64,000 nucleotides of DNA from Tepidibacillus fermentans (GTDB lineage Bacteria > Bacillota > Bacilli > Tepidibacillales > Tepidibacillaceae). The translations under genes and the position numbers were made by a program. The stretch spans positions 62,001 to 126,000 of the forward strand of contig NZ_SMAB01000001.1 of the NCBI RefSeq assembly GCF_004342885.1. Reading direction: 5' to 3'. How positions within the stretch are numbered: position 1 is the first letter of the stretch; the number at the start of each line of letters is the position of its first letter. Of the stretch, positions 17,260 to 26,507 are shown in pieces. The notes beneath the pieces are model-generated. The model saw only the letters and a list, made by a program, of their open reading frames with translations. It had not been told where the DNA came from and made no database searches.

Positions 17260-18636
17260 TTAGGAAAGAAGTTGCTGGACCACTCGTTCTAGATGCATGC
17301 CCCTTGAAGCTTTAACAAGAATAATTGAATCTGGATCAGAATGCTGATTGATAAAGGGAGCTATTTCATCGACATTCTCAAAATGGTATACATGCCTCTT
17401 TTCCATTCCATGCTCGATTGCGCTACTTGCAATCAATCTGCCTAATTGCCCTGTAGTCACTAATAAATCAAGCTTTAAGGAAGCACATAATTGGCCAATC
17501 TCTTGATGATAATACTCTGCTTGTTCTCCAAGTTCAAACATATCCCCTAATATGGCAATTCTTTTTTGGTATTGGCGAAAAGTTGTAAGTATCTGAAGGC
17601 TTGCTCTCATCGAAGTAGGGCTTGCGTTATAAGCATCATTAATTAATGTACTTCCGTTTTTCGTGATCGTTTTTTCTAAGCGCATACTGGTTAAATCAGG
17701 ATGTTTTAAACCTTCTTTAATTTTGGAAAGAGGAACACCGAGTTGAATCCCGACCTCAATCGCCATGAGTCCATTGATCACATTATGAACCCCAAGTAAA
17801 GGAAGTGAATATTCTTCTCCAGACGAATGTCGAAATTGAACATCATTTAAATTTTGTCTGATCTCGATTGGAAACCGATCATTTCCGGTTTCACTTCCTA
17901 CCCAAATCACATGATAAGATGAATCTAGTTTTTCCATTGCTGTTCGTAAAAGTGGTTCATCTCCATTTAGAATCAGTATACCATTTTCTTTTAAACCTTT
18001 TGTAATCTCTAATTTTGCTGCTGCGATATTTTCTCTGGTTTTTAGAAATTCAAGATGGGACTCGCCAATATTGGTAATTACTGCAAGATCAGGATAAGCA
18101 ATCTGGGTTAGTATCTCGATTTCACCGCGATTATTCATCCCCATCTCAATTACGGCAACTTCTGTATCTTCTGGCATATTAAGTAGAGTAAGAGGAACAC
18201 CAATATGATTATTATAATTCCCCTTTGTTTTGTGTACTCGATAATGGGTCGATAAAACAGAGGCAATTAAATCTTTCGTCGTGGTCTTCCCGTTGCTTCC
18301 CGTTACACCAACGACTTTCGGATTCACTTTGTTTCGATAATACCGTGCTAATTCTTGTAACGCCTTTAACGTATCTTCCACTAGAATAAGTGGAATTGTA
18401 ATCCCTTCTGGGATCGATTTTGAACGATTCCACAAAGAGGCAACCGCACCTTTTTGTATCACATTTATGATATAGTCATGACCATCATACTGTTCCCCAA
18501 CTAGAGGAATGAAAAGTTCTCCTTGCCCTATTTTTCTTGAATCTGTGCTAATTCCGTATATACTCTCATCCGATACTCGCGCTGGCACTACAGTACCAGA
18601 TATTGCTTGAATGACTTCTCTTAATTTCAATTTCAT
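17260..18636 (-). CDS. murF: UDP-MurNAc-tripeptide-D-Ala-D-Ala ligase MurF
   Basis: 458 aa Mur ligase that adds D-Ala-D-Ala in the last cytoplasmic precursor step. The P-loop VVGVTGSNGKTTTKDL, ligase motif EMGMNNRGEIE, NDAYNASPTSM and KASRGMHLE are present. Its start overlaps the murE stop by 4 nt (ATGA), so translation is probably coupled. Confidence 0.97.
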   Translation of the reverse strand: MKLKLREVIQAISGTVVPARVSDESIYGISTDSRKIGQGELFIPLVGEQYDGHDYIINVIQKGAVASLWNRSKSIPEGITIPLILVEDTLKALQELARYYRNKVNPKVVGVTGSNGKTTTKDLIASVLSTHYRVHKTKGNYNNHIGVPLTLLNMPEDTEVAVIEMGMNNRGEIEILTQIAYPDLAVITNIGESHLEFLKTRENIAAAKLEITKGLKENGILILNGDEPLLRTAMEKLDSSYHVIWVGSETGNDRFPIEIRQNLNDVQFRHSSGEEYSLPLLGVHNVINGLMAIEVGIQLGVPLSKIKEGLKHPDLTSMRLEKTITKNGSTLINDAYNASPTSMRASLQILTTFRQYQKRIAILGDMFELGEQAEYYHQEIGQLCASLKLDLLVTTGQLGRLIASSAIEHGMEKRHVYHFENVDEIAPFINQHSDPDSIILVKASRGMHLERVVQQLLS

Positions 18637-20120
18637 TGTTGTTTTCCCCTTATCGCTTCCCTTGCAATCTCCCGATCATCAAAATGAATGACTTTGTCAT
18701 GTAGAATTTGGTATGTTTCGTGTCCTTTTCCCGCGATTACAATGACATCATTCTTTTCTGCTTTTTGAATTGCGTATTCAATCGCTTTTTTCCGATCGAC
18801 AATCGCAACATATTTGTCTGCTCCCGTGTTCATCTCACGTATTCCCGCTAAAATATCTTCGATGATTTGATCTGGATCCTCCGTTCGTGGATTATCAGAA
18901 GTGACAACGGCCACGTCACTATATTGAACTGCAATTTTCCCCATTAATGGACGCTTCGTCTTATCTCGATCCCCACCTGCTCCAAATACACAATAAATTT
19001 TACCCTTTGCAAATTCTTTTACGGTCTTCAGTACATTTTCCAAACTATCAGGAGTGTGAGCATAATCTACTAAAACGGCGAAGTCTTGGCCCAATGCAAC
19101 AGGTTCAAATCGGCCGTCTATCCCGTCAATTTCTTCTAAACTTTTTTTAATCGATTCAAGAGTTATGCCTTCAATCAATGCTACGGTAATCGCAGCTAAG
19201 GCATTGTATACGTTGAATTTACCAACGAGTTTTAACTGGAGATCGATCGAACCTTTAAATGTTTCTACCGTAAATTCGTTTCCGTATGCGGAGATCTTGA
19301 TGTTTGTTGCTTTAACATCTGCATCACGGTCGATTCCATATGTAATCACTTGGGCAGATGTAATTCTACGATAATATTCAGTGGCCTCATCATCCACATT
19401 TAGTACGGCATATTGGTTTTCACATACTTCGTTAGAATAGACATTCCCTAATTGAGAGAATAAAAGCCCCTTTGCATGGCGATACTGCTCCATGGTAACA
19501 TGATAGTCTAAATGATCTTGGGTCAGATTCGTAAATACCCCAACATGATATTTGACACCACGAACTCTACCCATATCTAGGGCATGGGAAGAGACTTCCA
19601 TCACCGCATAATCCGAACCGATCTCAACCATCTTTGCCAAAGATCGTTGTAATTCAAGAGCATCTGGTGTGGTATTTTTCACATCAAATATCTCATTTCC
19701 GATCTTCATTTTAATCGTTCCAATCAAACCGGTAGTATTACCTTGATCGGTTAAAATTTTGTCAATCAAATGGGTCGTTGTTGTTTTTCCATTTGTTCCT
19801 GTAACACCAATCACTTTCAATTGCTGGGATGGATGACCATAAAAGCGATCAGCCAAAAACGCCATTGCAAAACGGCTGTCTTTTACAATGACTTGGGGAA
19901 CAGAGATTGATAACTCACGTTCACAGATCAGTGCAACTGCCCCGTTTTCAATTGCCTTTGGCGCAAAATCGTGACCATCCGCAGTGAAACCAGGTAAGCA
20001 TAGAAATACACTCCCAGGTTGAACTTTCCGTGAATCGACTTCGATTCCATTTATTTCTATATCGAGATTTCCGATGGTTTTTGCAGTAAGTAATGGCTCA
20101 ATTAATTGGCTTAATTTCAT
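18633..20120 (-). CDS. murE: UDP-MurNAc-tripeptide synthetase MurE (meso-DAP-adding)
   Basis: 495 aa. The P-loop VIGVTGTNGKTTTTHL and central motifs EVSSHALDMGRV and DYAHTPDSLENVL are present. The specificity motif DNPR in VTSDNPRTEDP identifies a meso-diaminopimelate-adding enzyme rather than lysine-adding, predicting A1-gamma-type peptidoglycan as in B. subtilis. GGAGG lies upstream of ATG 20120. A hairpin between spoVD and murE suggests partial transcriptional separation. Confidence 0.97.
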   Translation of the reverse strand: MKLSQLIEPLLTAKTIGNLDIEINGIEVDSRKVQPGSVFLCLPGFTADGHDFAPKAIENGAVALICERELSISVPQVIVKDSRFAMAFLADRFYGHPSQQLKVIGVTGTNGKTTTTHLIDKILTDQGNTTGLIGTIKMKIGNEIFDVKNTTPDALELQRSLAKMVEIGSDYAVMEVSSHALDMGRVRGVKYHVGVFTNLTQDHLDYHVTMEQYRHAKGLLFSQLGNVYSNEVCENQYAVLNVDDEATEYYRRITSAQVITYGIDRDADVKATNIKISAYGNEFTVETFKGSIDLQLKLVGKFNVYNALAAITVALIEGITLESIKKSLEEIDGIDGRFEPVALGQDFAVLVDYAHTPDSLENVLKTVKEFAKGKIYCVFGAGGDRDKTKRPLMGKIAVQYSDVAVVTSDNPRTEDPDQIIEDILAGIREMNTGADKYVAIVDRKKAIEYAIQKAEKNDVIVIAGKGHETYQILHDKVIHFDDREIAREAIRGKQQ

Positions 20121-20185
20121 CCGGCGAACCTCCAGTTATTCTTATTCTCATTATTGACAAAAACAGGAACAATAAGACCCAACAG

Positions 20186-20212
20186 AAAAGCCAGGCAACC
20201 ATTTTCCCTGGC
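20186..20212 (-). terminator. Hairpin between spoVD and murE
   Basis: The minus strand has GCCAGG/CCTGGC (6-bp stem, 11-nt loop) followed by TTTTCTG, 19 nt after the spoVD stop. It could limit read-through into murE. The T-run is short. Confidence 0.5.
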
Positions 20213-20230
20213 AATCATATCAAATCTATT

Positions 20231-22168
20231 TTAATCCCCTTTTTTCGGATTGTCACCCATATATATTCGTAAAGTAGAACCTTTTTCGACCCGAGTTCCT
20301 GGTTTTGGAATCTGTTGAAGTACCACATTACCCGTTCCTTCAACTTCTAAAGTGAAATTCGTATAAAGGCTTTGAATGATATCATTTTTTGTCTGACCAA
20401 TTAAATTGGGTACTTCTACATAAGGTATATCAATACCGTAACGATATTTTTTCTCTAACTGATCTTTTCTTTTTGGTATTTCTAAGTATTGCAAAGTAGA
20501 ATCAATAATATTTTTGACAATCGGTGCGGCAACAGTTCCACCAAACTGAACGGTTCCTTTCGGATTATCAATCGCTACATAAATCACCACTTCAGGTTTA
20601 TCTGCGGGTGCGAAACCAATGAAGGAAACAATATAATTGTTATCTAAATATCCGCCATTAGGTCCTACTTTTTGAGCAGTACCCGTCTTCCCACCAATAC
20701 GATAGCCATCTATATAAGCATTTCGACCCGTTCCATTCGAAACCACACTTTCTAACGTTTGTCTAACTTGTTTCGATGTTTCAGGAGAAATCACTTGTCT
20801 TTTTATCTGTGGTTGAATCGTTTTTAGTACATCACCAGTTTCAGGATCACGTACTTCTTTTAACAAATGCGGCGTTAATAATTTTCCACCATTAATTGCA
20901 GCTGCTACCGCTGCAACTTGCTGAATCGGCGTAACCGAAACCCCTTGACCAAACGATGTTGTTGCTAGATTCACTGAATTTAACATCGATTTTTGATTAA
21001 ATAAAATACCCTTTTGTTCTCCATAAAGGTCGATTCCTGTCTTTTCACCAAAACCAAAATTTTTGATATAAGAATAAAGTTTATCTCCACCCAATTTTTG
21101 TCCCATTACAACAAAACCGGGGTTGCATGAGTTTTCAACAACTTGTAAGAATGTTTCCGAACCATGACCTCCATCTTTCCAGCAATGCAATGTTGAATCC
21201 GCCACTTTAATATAACCCGGATCAAAAAAATGATCGTCTAGGTTAATCGTTTTTTCCTGTAATGATGCAGCCAACGTTATAATCTTAAACGTGGATCCTG
21301 GTTCGTAAGCCATCCAAATCGGTAGATTGCGATTATAGACTTCCGATGGATATTCTTTAAACCGGCTCGGGTCATAATTAGGCCTGCTAGCCATTCCCAA
21401 GATTTCCCCTGTATTGGGGTCCATCGCAATCGCGATTGCATGGTCTGGATTATAGGTCACTACAGCTTGGTCTAATTCCCGTTCGATATAGGATTGTATA
21501 TTTTTATCAATGGTTAACACAAGATCATAACCGTTTTTTGGCGGAGTGAAGCGTTGACTTTGATTAGGCATCTCCCTTCCTTTTGCATCAGCATAGAAGG
21601 AAATCGCTCCATTCTTTCCTTTTAGTAAATCATCATAGACGACTTCAATACCCGCCAAGCCTTGATTATCAATACCGACAAAACCCAAAACATGAGAGGC
21701 CAAATCTTTCTCAGGATAATAACGTTTGCTCTCTTCAGTTATTGCAATCCCTGGTAATTTTAATTTTTCGATTTGAACCGCTTTTTCCTCAGGGATTTTC
21801 CGAGCGACTCGAACAATTAATTCTCTTTGCGTAATTAATTTATAAATTTTTTCTTGATTCATTCCAAGGATATTCGCCAACTCTTTTGCCGTATAATTCG
21901 GATCCTTGATCTGAACGGGTATGGCCATGACAGATGGAGCGCTAACATTATAAGCTAATACTTCACCATCACGAGTAAAAATTTTACCACGTTTGGCTTC
22001 AACTGGAATATCCCGACTCCATAAATCTTCTGCTTTATCCGCTAACCATTGTCCTTTTGCTAATTGAACATAACCAAGCCGTCCAATGAGTGAAACAAAG
22101 AGAAAACTCCCGATCACGAAAGATAGCCAGATTCTTTTCCGAACAGTGACTTGAGATACTCTTCGCAC
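20231..22168 (-). CDS. spoVD: Class B penicillin-binding protein SpoVD
   Basis: 645 aa. An N-terminal membrane anchor (about residues 12-30) and dimerisation domain precede a transpeptidase domain with STFK (S292), SCN near 344 and KTGTA near 495. One C-terminal PASTA domain (about residues 590-640, VPNLIGQTKNDIIQ) is seen. SpoVD crosslinks spore cortex peptidoglycan with SpoVE. Position between pbpB and murE and the single PASTA fit SpoVD. The start is GTG 22168, supported by AGGGGG 7 nt upstream. Confidence 0.93.
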   Translation of the reverse strand: MRRVSQVTVRKRIWLSFVIGSFLFVSLIGRLGYVQLAKGQWLADKAEDLWSRDIPVEAKRGKIFTRDGEVLAYNVSAPSVMAIPVQIKDPNYTAKELANILGMNQEKIYKLITQRELIVRVARKIPEEKAVQIEKLKLPGIAITEESKRYYPEKDLASHVLGFVGIDNQGLAGIEVVYDDLLKGKNGAISFYADAKGREMPNQSQRFTPPKNGYDLVLTIDKNIQSYIERELDQAVVTYNPDHAIAIAMDPNTGEILGMASRPNYDPSRFKEYPSEVYNRNLPIWMAYEPGSTFKIITLAASLQEKTINLDDHFFDPGYIKVADSTLHCWKDGGHGSETFLQVVENSCNPGFVVMGQKLGGDKLYSYIKNFGFGEKTGIDLYGEQKGILFNQKSMLNSVNLATTSFGQGVSVTPIQQVAAVAAAINGGKLLTPHLLKEVRDPETGDVLKTIQPQIKRQVISPETSKQVRQTLESVVSNGTGRNAYIDGYRIGGKTGTAQKVGPNGGYLDNNYIVSFIGFAPADKPEVVIYVAIDNPKGTVQFGGTVAAPIVKNIIDSTLQYLEIPKRKDQLEKKYRYGIDIPYVEVPNLIGQTKNDIIQSLYTNFTLEVEGTGNVVLQQIPKPGTRVEKGSTLRIYMGDNPKKGD

Positions 22169-22298
22169 GATTTGTCCCCCTTTGATTATCCATCACTCCT
22201 TTTAATCATATTCAAGTGATGATAAAGATAGAACAAGCCAATGCGTAATCTAACACAAGTTCAGTTTGAAAAATATTCAGACCATCATCGAACCGTTT

Positions 22299-24491
22299 TC
22301 ACTCGTTTCTATTTGATTTTGCTGTAGAACTTTGAGAATTCTCTTTTTCTGATGGGTTGTTATCAATTCCCTGATCACTTAACTTTAATTCTAAAATTTG
22401 ACCAGTATAAGGTGTGTTAGGTGTTTCACTTTGTTCGATTACAAAACCACTGCCTACTGGTTTAAAAGAAATACCTAATGCCGTACAATACTCCATCGCT
22501 TCACGAAGAGATTTTCCTCTAAGGTCAGGTATTCGTATCTCCTCTTTGGGAACAGTAATTAAATAAATACGTTCACCTTTTGCTAATTGACTTCCTGGCT
22601 TCGGATATTGAGCTAATACCGTTTTCCCTCCACCAATAACAATGGGATTCATTCCTTTCACTCTGAACTGCTTCTCTACGGTAGAAACCGATTGATTAAG
22701 AACATTATCGAGTCTGATATAACTTGACTCGTCAACATTTGACTGCACTTCGGTATCCATTGGTACTTTTAGATAACGAAGACTATTTTGCATAATATCT
22801 TTAAAGATCGGTGCAGCAATTGTACTACCAAAGTAAGGCGTATTTCCTACGTTCGGCTCTTCTACAACAACATAGGTTAGTAGTTTTGGATCGTTGGCTG
22901 GGGCAAAGCCAATAAAAGAAACAATATATTTCCCTTTTAAATAACCCTTTCCATTTGGATTCGGTATTTGTGCTGTTCCCGTTTTACCTGCAACATGATA
23001 TCCTTCGATATATCCTGGACGATTATCAAATTGGACGACTTTCTCTAAAACTTCTCTTGTTTTACGAGCAGCTTCTTCAGAAATTACTCTTCTTTTCTCG
23101 ATAGGTTCATTTTTACTAATGATTTGGTGTGTCTTTGGATCTCGTATTTCCTTGACGATATAAGGTGTCATTAAATGCCCACCATTTGCTACTGCCGAAA
23201 CGGCCATCACTTGTTGAATTGGTGTAACTGCTACCCCTTGGCCAAAAGACATCGTAGCTACTTCACTCGGCCTAGCTTCCGCTTCATCTTTCATAATTCC
23301 ATTCGATTCACCTGGTAAATCGATTCCTGTTTTTTGGTCAAACCCAAAATCTCGAATATAAGAGAAAAGTTTTTCTTTTCCTAAACGCTCATACCCTAAA
23401 TGAACAAAAGCGACGTTACTAGAACGTTGAACACCTTCTAAGAAAGAGATCCTGCCCCATCCACGTCCATTGTTATGGTCTTTTATAACTGCCCCTGGGA
23501 CACGAATCGATCCCGACTGATATGTTTCATTTGGATTGAAGACTCCTTCCTGAATTGCTGCCGCTAACGTTACAATTTTAAACGTAGAACCAGGTTCAAA
23601 TTGGTAACTGGTTGCATAGTTCCGGTAATCCTGTATCTCCCAATACTCATTCGGATCATAATCAGGCCGATTTGACATGGCTAAGATTTCCCCTGTTTTC
23701 GGGTTCGCAACAATTGCGATCATCTTTTTCGGGTGGTACATCGCATCTGCTTTATCTAAAGCATTCTCTACATACTGTTGAATGGTTTTATCAATCGTTA
23801 ATACCAGTTCATTCCCATCTTTCGCTGGTTTGAATAATTCTTGCCCATCAGGTAATTGGTATCCTTTTGGGTCTCGTTTCACCTTTAATTCTCCAGGTTC
23901 TCCACGTAATTCTTTGTCATATTGTAATTCAATTCCCATTGCACCGAACTGTTGCTCATTATTCGTTTTTTCATCTTGCTTATAATTCACAAATCCTAAC
24001 GTATAGGCGGCTAGAGAATGATTTGGATAATATCTTTTCGCTTCTTCACGTAAAAAAATTCCGGGCAAATTCAATTCCTTTATTTTATCGGCTGTATCTT
24101 TATCAACCTTTTTTCCACCATTTTTCAATTCGACTTGAAAAACTTTCTTCGTTAACATTGAGTATAATGTACTTTGATCCATATTAAGAAGCGGTGCTAA
24201 TTTTTGTGCCGTAGTCAGTGGATCAACAACATGATTCTCATAATTTTTGGATAGCACGGCGATTACAGAGTATGCTGAAGCATTGTATGCTAATGGTTCA
24301 TTATTTCGGTCGTAGATTGTTCCCCTTTTTGGCTCTAAGACCGTGGATTGATCCCATAAATTTTGCGCTTTTTCTTGCAGCATTTTTGCATCAACCACTT
24401 GAATATAAAAAATACGACCAATTAAAACCAGAAAAAGGATTATTACACCAAGACCAATCCAGAGTGAACGTTTATTGATGTTCTTTTTCAT
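22299..24491 (-). CDS. pbpB: Septal class B penicillin-binding protein PBP2B (FtsI-like)
   Basis: 730 aa from ATG 24491, chosen over a GTG four codons upstream because AGAGG sits 9 nt before the ATG and abuts the GTG. Membrane helix near residues 10-30, dimerisation domain, then a transpeptidase with STFK (S302), SSN (about 357-359) and KTGTA (near 508). Two PASTA-like repeats follow (SYIRLDNVLNQSV and RIPDLRGKSLREAM). It catalyses septal crosslinking in the divisome with FtsL/DivIB/FtsW. It lies between ftsL and spoVD as in B. subtilis. The tail is Ser/Asn-rich. Confidence 0.95.
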   Translation of the reverse strand: MKKNINKRSLWIGLGVIILFLVLIGRIFYIQVVDAKMLQEKAQNLWDQSTVLEPKRGTIYDRNNEPLAYNASAYSVIAVLSKNYENHVVDPLTTAQKLAPLLNMDQSTLYSMLTKKVFQVELKNGGKKVDKDTADKIKELNLPGIFLREEAKRYYPNHSLAAYTLGFVNYKQDEKTNNEQQFGAMGIELQYDKELRGEPGELKVKRDPKGYQLPDGQELFKPAKDGNELVLTIDKTIQQYVENALDKADAMYHPKKMIAIVANPKTGEILAMSNRPDYDPNEYWEIQDYRNYATSYQFEPGSTFKIVTLAAAIQEGVFNPNETYQSGSIRVPGAVIKDHNNGRGWGRISFLEGVQRSSNVAFVHLGYERLGKEKLFSYIRDFGFDQKTGIDLPGESNGIMKDEAEARPSEVATMSFGQGVAVTPIQQVMAVSAVANGGHLMTPYIVKEIRDPKTHQIISKNEPIEKRRVISEEAARKTREVLEKVVQFDNRPGYIEGYHVAGKTGTAQIPNPNGKGYLKGKYIVSFIGFAPANDPKLLTYVVVEEPNVGNTPYFGSTIAAPIFKDIMQNSLRYLKVPMDTEVQSNVDESSYIRLDNVLNQSVSTVEKQFRVKGMNPIVIGGGKTVLAQYPKPGSQLAKGERIYLITVPKEEIRIPDLRGKSLREAMEYCTALGISFKPVGSGFVIEQSETPNTPYTGQILELKLSDQGIDNNPSEKENSQSSTAKSNRNE

Positions 24492-24512
24492 AGATAAACG
24501 CACCTCTACTCT

Positions 24513-24896
24513 TTATTGTTGACGGTTGTGTAATTGATTGGACAACATGACAATTTGTTCTTCGTTTAACTTCATTCCCAACTTTTTTTGGGCAATCGAC
24601 AATATCCGTTCTGGTGAGCTTAAATTGGCAATTTTCAGTTGAAGGCTTTCATTTTCAAGTTGGATTGCTTTTATGGCTTGTTCCTGTTTTTGAATCAAAT
24701 AATTATATTCTACGATTTGCGCATAATTGGAAATGATCACACTAGCAACTACGACAACTAATAATACCATTACAAGATAGAATAATTTTTCCCTAATGGG
24801 CATTGTTGATTTCTTTACTTTTGTAACGGTCTTTTTCTGTACTGTTTCTTTTTCACGTGCTTGGTATGCTAGATTTCCATTTGTATAAGATACCAT
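24513..24896 (-). CDS. ftsL: Cell division protein FtsL
   Basis: 127 aa bitopic protein: basic cytoplasmic N-terminus (KKTVTKVKKS), one membrane helix near residues 38-58 (LFYLVMVLLVVVVASVIIS), then an extracytoplasmic leucine-zipper-like coiled coil (YNYLIQKQEQAIKAIQLENE). It partners DivIC and DivIB. Sequence conservation is low in this family, so the call leans on topology and on its place between rsmH and pbpB. AGGAGG precedes the ATG. Confidence 0.9.
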   Translation of the reverse strand: MVSYTNGNLAYQAREKETVQKKTVTKVKKSTMPIREKLFYLVMVLLVVVVASVIISNYAQIVEYNYLIQKQEQAIKAIQLENESLQLKIANLSSPERILSIAQKKLGMKLNEEQIVMLSNQLHNRQQ

Positions 24897-24908
24897 GACA
24901 CATACCTC

Positions 24909-25841
24909 CTAAAGTTTCTCCGCGATTCTTAATTTTGCTGAACGTGCCCTAGGGTTGTTCCTTAATTCATGCTCACTTGGAACGATTGGTTTTTTGGTTA
25001 CGATTTTTACTCTCGGAGTTTGCCCACAGGTACAAATCGGAAAATCTGGTGGACAAACACATCCCTGTGCATACTCCGTAAATACTTGTTTGCAAATTCG
25101 GTCTTCTAATGAATGAAAGGTAATGACACTTACCCTACCCGTTGGTTTTAGTATGTCAATTGCATCATGAATTGCCTTCTCAAATACGTTCAACTCATCA
25201 TTAACCGCAATCCGAATGGCCTGAAAAGTTCTTTTTGCCGGATGAGGTCCTGTTCTTCTAGCTGGTGCTGGAATTGCTTCTTTAATGATATCGACTAGCT
25301 CACCCGTTGTTTCGATCCTTTTTTTACTACGATGTTCTACAATTTTTTTGGCGATCTGCCGGGAAAATTTTTCTTCCCCATATTGGTATATCATTTGTGC
25401 GAGTTCTTGTTCTGACCACTCGTTTACAACCATCTCTGCTGTTAATTCTTGACTCTGATCCATCCTCATATCCAATGGAGCATCATGTTGATAGCTAAAC
25501 CCTCTTTCTCCTTCATCTAACTGTGGGGAAGATACTCCTAAATCAAAAAGCACACCATCCACTTGCTCGATTCCCTGATCGAGTAAAACCTCTTTTAGGT
25601 ATCGAAAATTGGTTTTAATTAACGTGATACGATTTTTATAGGGTTTTAGCCGTTCTTTGGCAGATTCAATCGCATGATCATCTTGATCTAGACTAAAGAG
25701 GTGACCACCCTCGTCTAACATGGATGCGATTCGTTCTGAATGTCCTCCTCCACCTAACGTACAATCCACATAAATTCCGTCTCCTCTGATATTTAGGCTA
25801 GCAACTGCTTCATGTAATAAAACTGTGGTATGTTTAAACAT
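24909..25841 (-). CDS. rsmH: 16S rRNA (cytosine-1402-N4)-methyltransferase RsmH
   Basis: 310 aa. SAM-binding motif [16 protein letters not shown] near residue 25, [20 protein letters not shown] near residue 100 and the C-terminal [12 protein letters not shown] are all diagnostic of MraW/RsmH. It methylates N4 of C1402 in the ribosomal P site. Second gene of the dcw operon, 18 bp after mraZ. Confidence 0.97.
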   Translation of the reverse strand: MFKHTTVLLHEAVASLNIRGDGIYVDCTLGGGGHSERIASMLDEGGHLFSLDQDDHAIESAKERLKPYKNRITLIKTNFRYLKEVLLDQGIEQVDGVLFDLGVSSPQLDEGERGFSYQHDAPLDMRMDQSQELTAEMVVNEWSEQELAQMIYQYGEEKFSRQIAKKIVEHRSKKRIETTGELVDIIKEAIPAPARRTGPHPAKRTFQAIRIAVNDELNVFEKAIHDAIDILKPTGRVSVITFHSLEDRICKQVFTEYAQGCVCPPDFPICTCGQTPRVKIVTKKPIVPSEHELRNNPRARSAKLRIAEKL

Positions 25842-25859
25842 GATGTGTAACCTCCACTG

Positions 25860-26291
25860 TTATAAGTCAAAATCCACGATTTTTTCTGCAATTTCATTGA
25901 ATGATTCTTCCGATTCCTCATAGTATGAATCCCAGAGTTTCTTACTCCAAATTTCAACTCGATTGGAAACACCAATAAATACACATTCTTTTTCTAATTC
26001 TGCATATTCGCGCAAGTTAGCAGGAATCATCACTCTTCCTTGTTTATCTAATTCGCATTCAATCGCTCCAGAGAAGAAAAAGCGGGTAAACTTCCTAGCA
26101 TCAGCTTTGGTAAAGGGTAATGATTTTAATTTTTGTTCTACTTGTTTCCACTCTGATTGTGGATAAACGAATAATGATTGATCCAAACCTCTTGTGATGA
26201 CGAATGTGTTTCCTAATTCTTCACGAAATTTGGCAGGAATAATGACTCGGCCCTTATTATCAATATTATGTTGAAATTCACCCATAAACAT
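25860..26291 (-). CDS. mraZ: Transcriptional regulator MraZ
   Basis: 143 aa with two AbrB-like SpoVT halves: [19 protein letters not shown] near residues 6-24 and [19 protein letters not shown] near 77-95. MraZ forms a ring and binds repeated TGG-type boxes upstream of itself to repress the dcw operon. Five such boxes lie directly upstream here. ATG 26291 has a GGGGTG site; an in-frame ATG two codons later is an alternative. First gene of the cluster. Confidence 0.96.
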   Translation of the reverse strand: MFMGEFQHNIDNKGRVIIPAKFREELGNTFVITRGLDQSLFVYPQSEWKQVEQKLKSLPFTKADARKFTRFFFSGAIECELDKQGRVMIPANLREYAELEKECVFIGVSNRVEIWSKKLWDSYYEESEESFNEIAEKIVDFDL

Positions 26292-26302
26292 GCCAAGTCA
26301 CC

Positions 26303-26347
26303 CCACTTCTTCTCCATTTTAAACCACTTTCCTCCACTATTCACCAC
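26303..26347 (-). promoter_or_regulatory. MraZ operator: five TGG boxes at 10-11 bp spacing
   Basis: On the minus strand GTGG, GTGG, GTGG and ATGG begin exactly 10 bp apart (plus-strand positions 26344-26347, 26334-26337, 26324-26327, 26314-26317), followed by GTGG 11 bp later (26303-26306). This matches the known MraZ-binding pattern of short TGG-containing repeats with 5-bp spacers. The array ends 12 nt before mraZ, ideal for autorepression. The promoter hexamers themselves were not clear. Confidence 0.75.
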
Positions 26348-26380
26348 TCGACTATCCATATTCTGCAAATCAAAAAAAAA

Positions 26381-26405
26381 ATCCTGCTAACATACAGGAT
26401 TTTTT
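26381..26405. terminator. Bidirectional terminator upstream of mraZ
   Basis: ATCCTG/CAGGAT stem extended by A/T pairs, with an A-run on the left (26372-26380) and a T-run on the right (26401-26405), so it can work on both strands. It lies between the ahb genes and the dcw operon and would insulate the MraZ-controlled promoter. Confidence 0.7.
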
Positions 26406-26478
26406 CTAAAAAAAATCTTTTTACCTATAGATAAGTCAAAATACCTAGAAAGGAAATCCAACACAAGTGCGATACGGT

Positions 26479-26507
26479 AAAAAGAGCCTAGCGATAAGCT
26501 AGACTCT
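26479..26507 (-). terminator. Terminator of the ahbC-ahbD pair
   Basis: On the minus strand AGAGTCTAGC/GCTAGGCTCT (10 bp, one G-T pair, 5-nt loop) followed by TTTTT. The stem overlaps the ahbD TAG stop. Confidence 0.85.
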
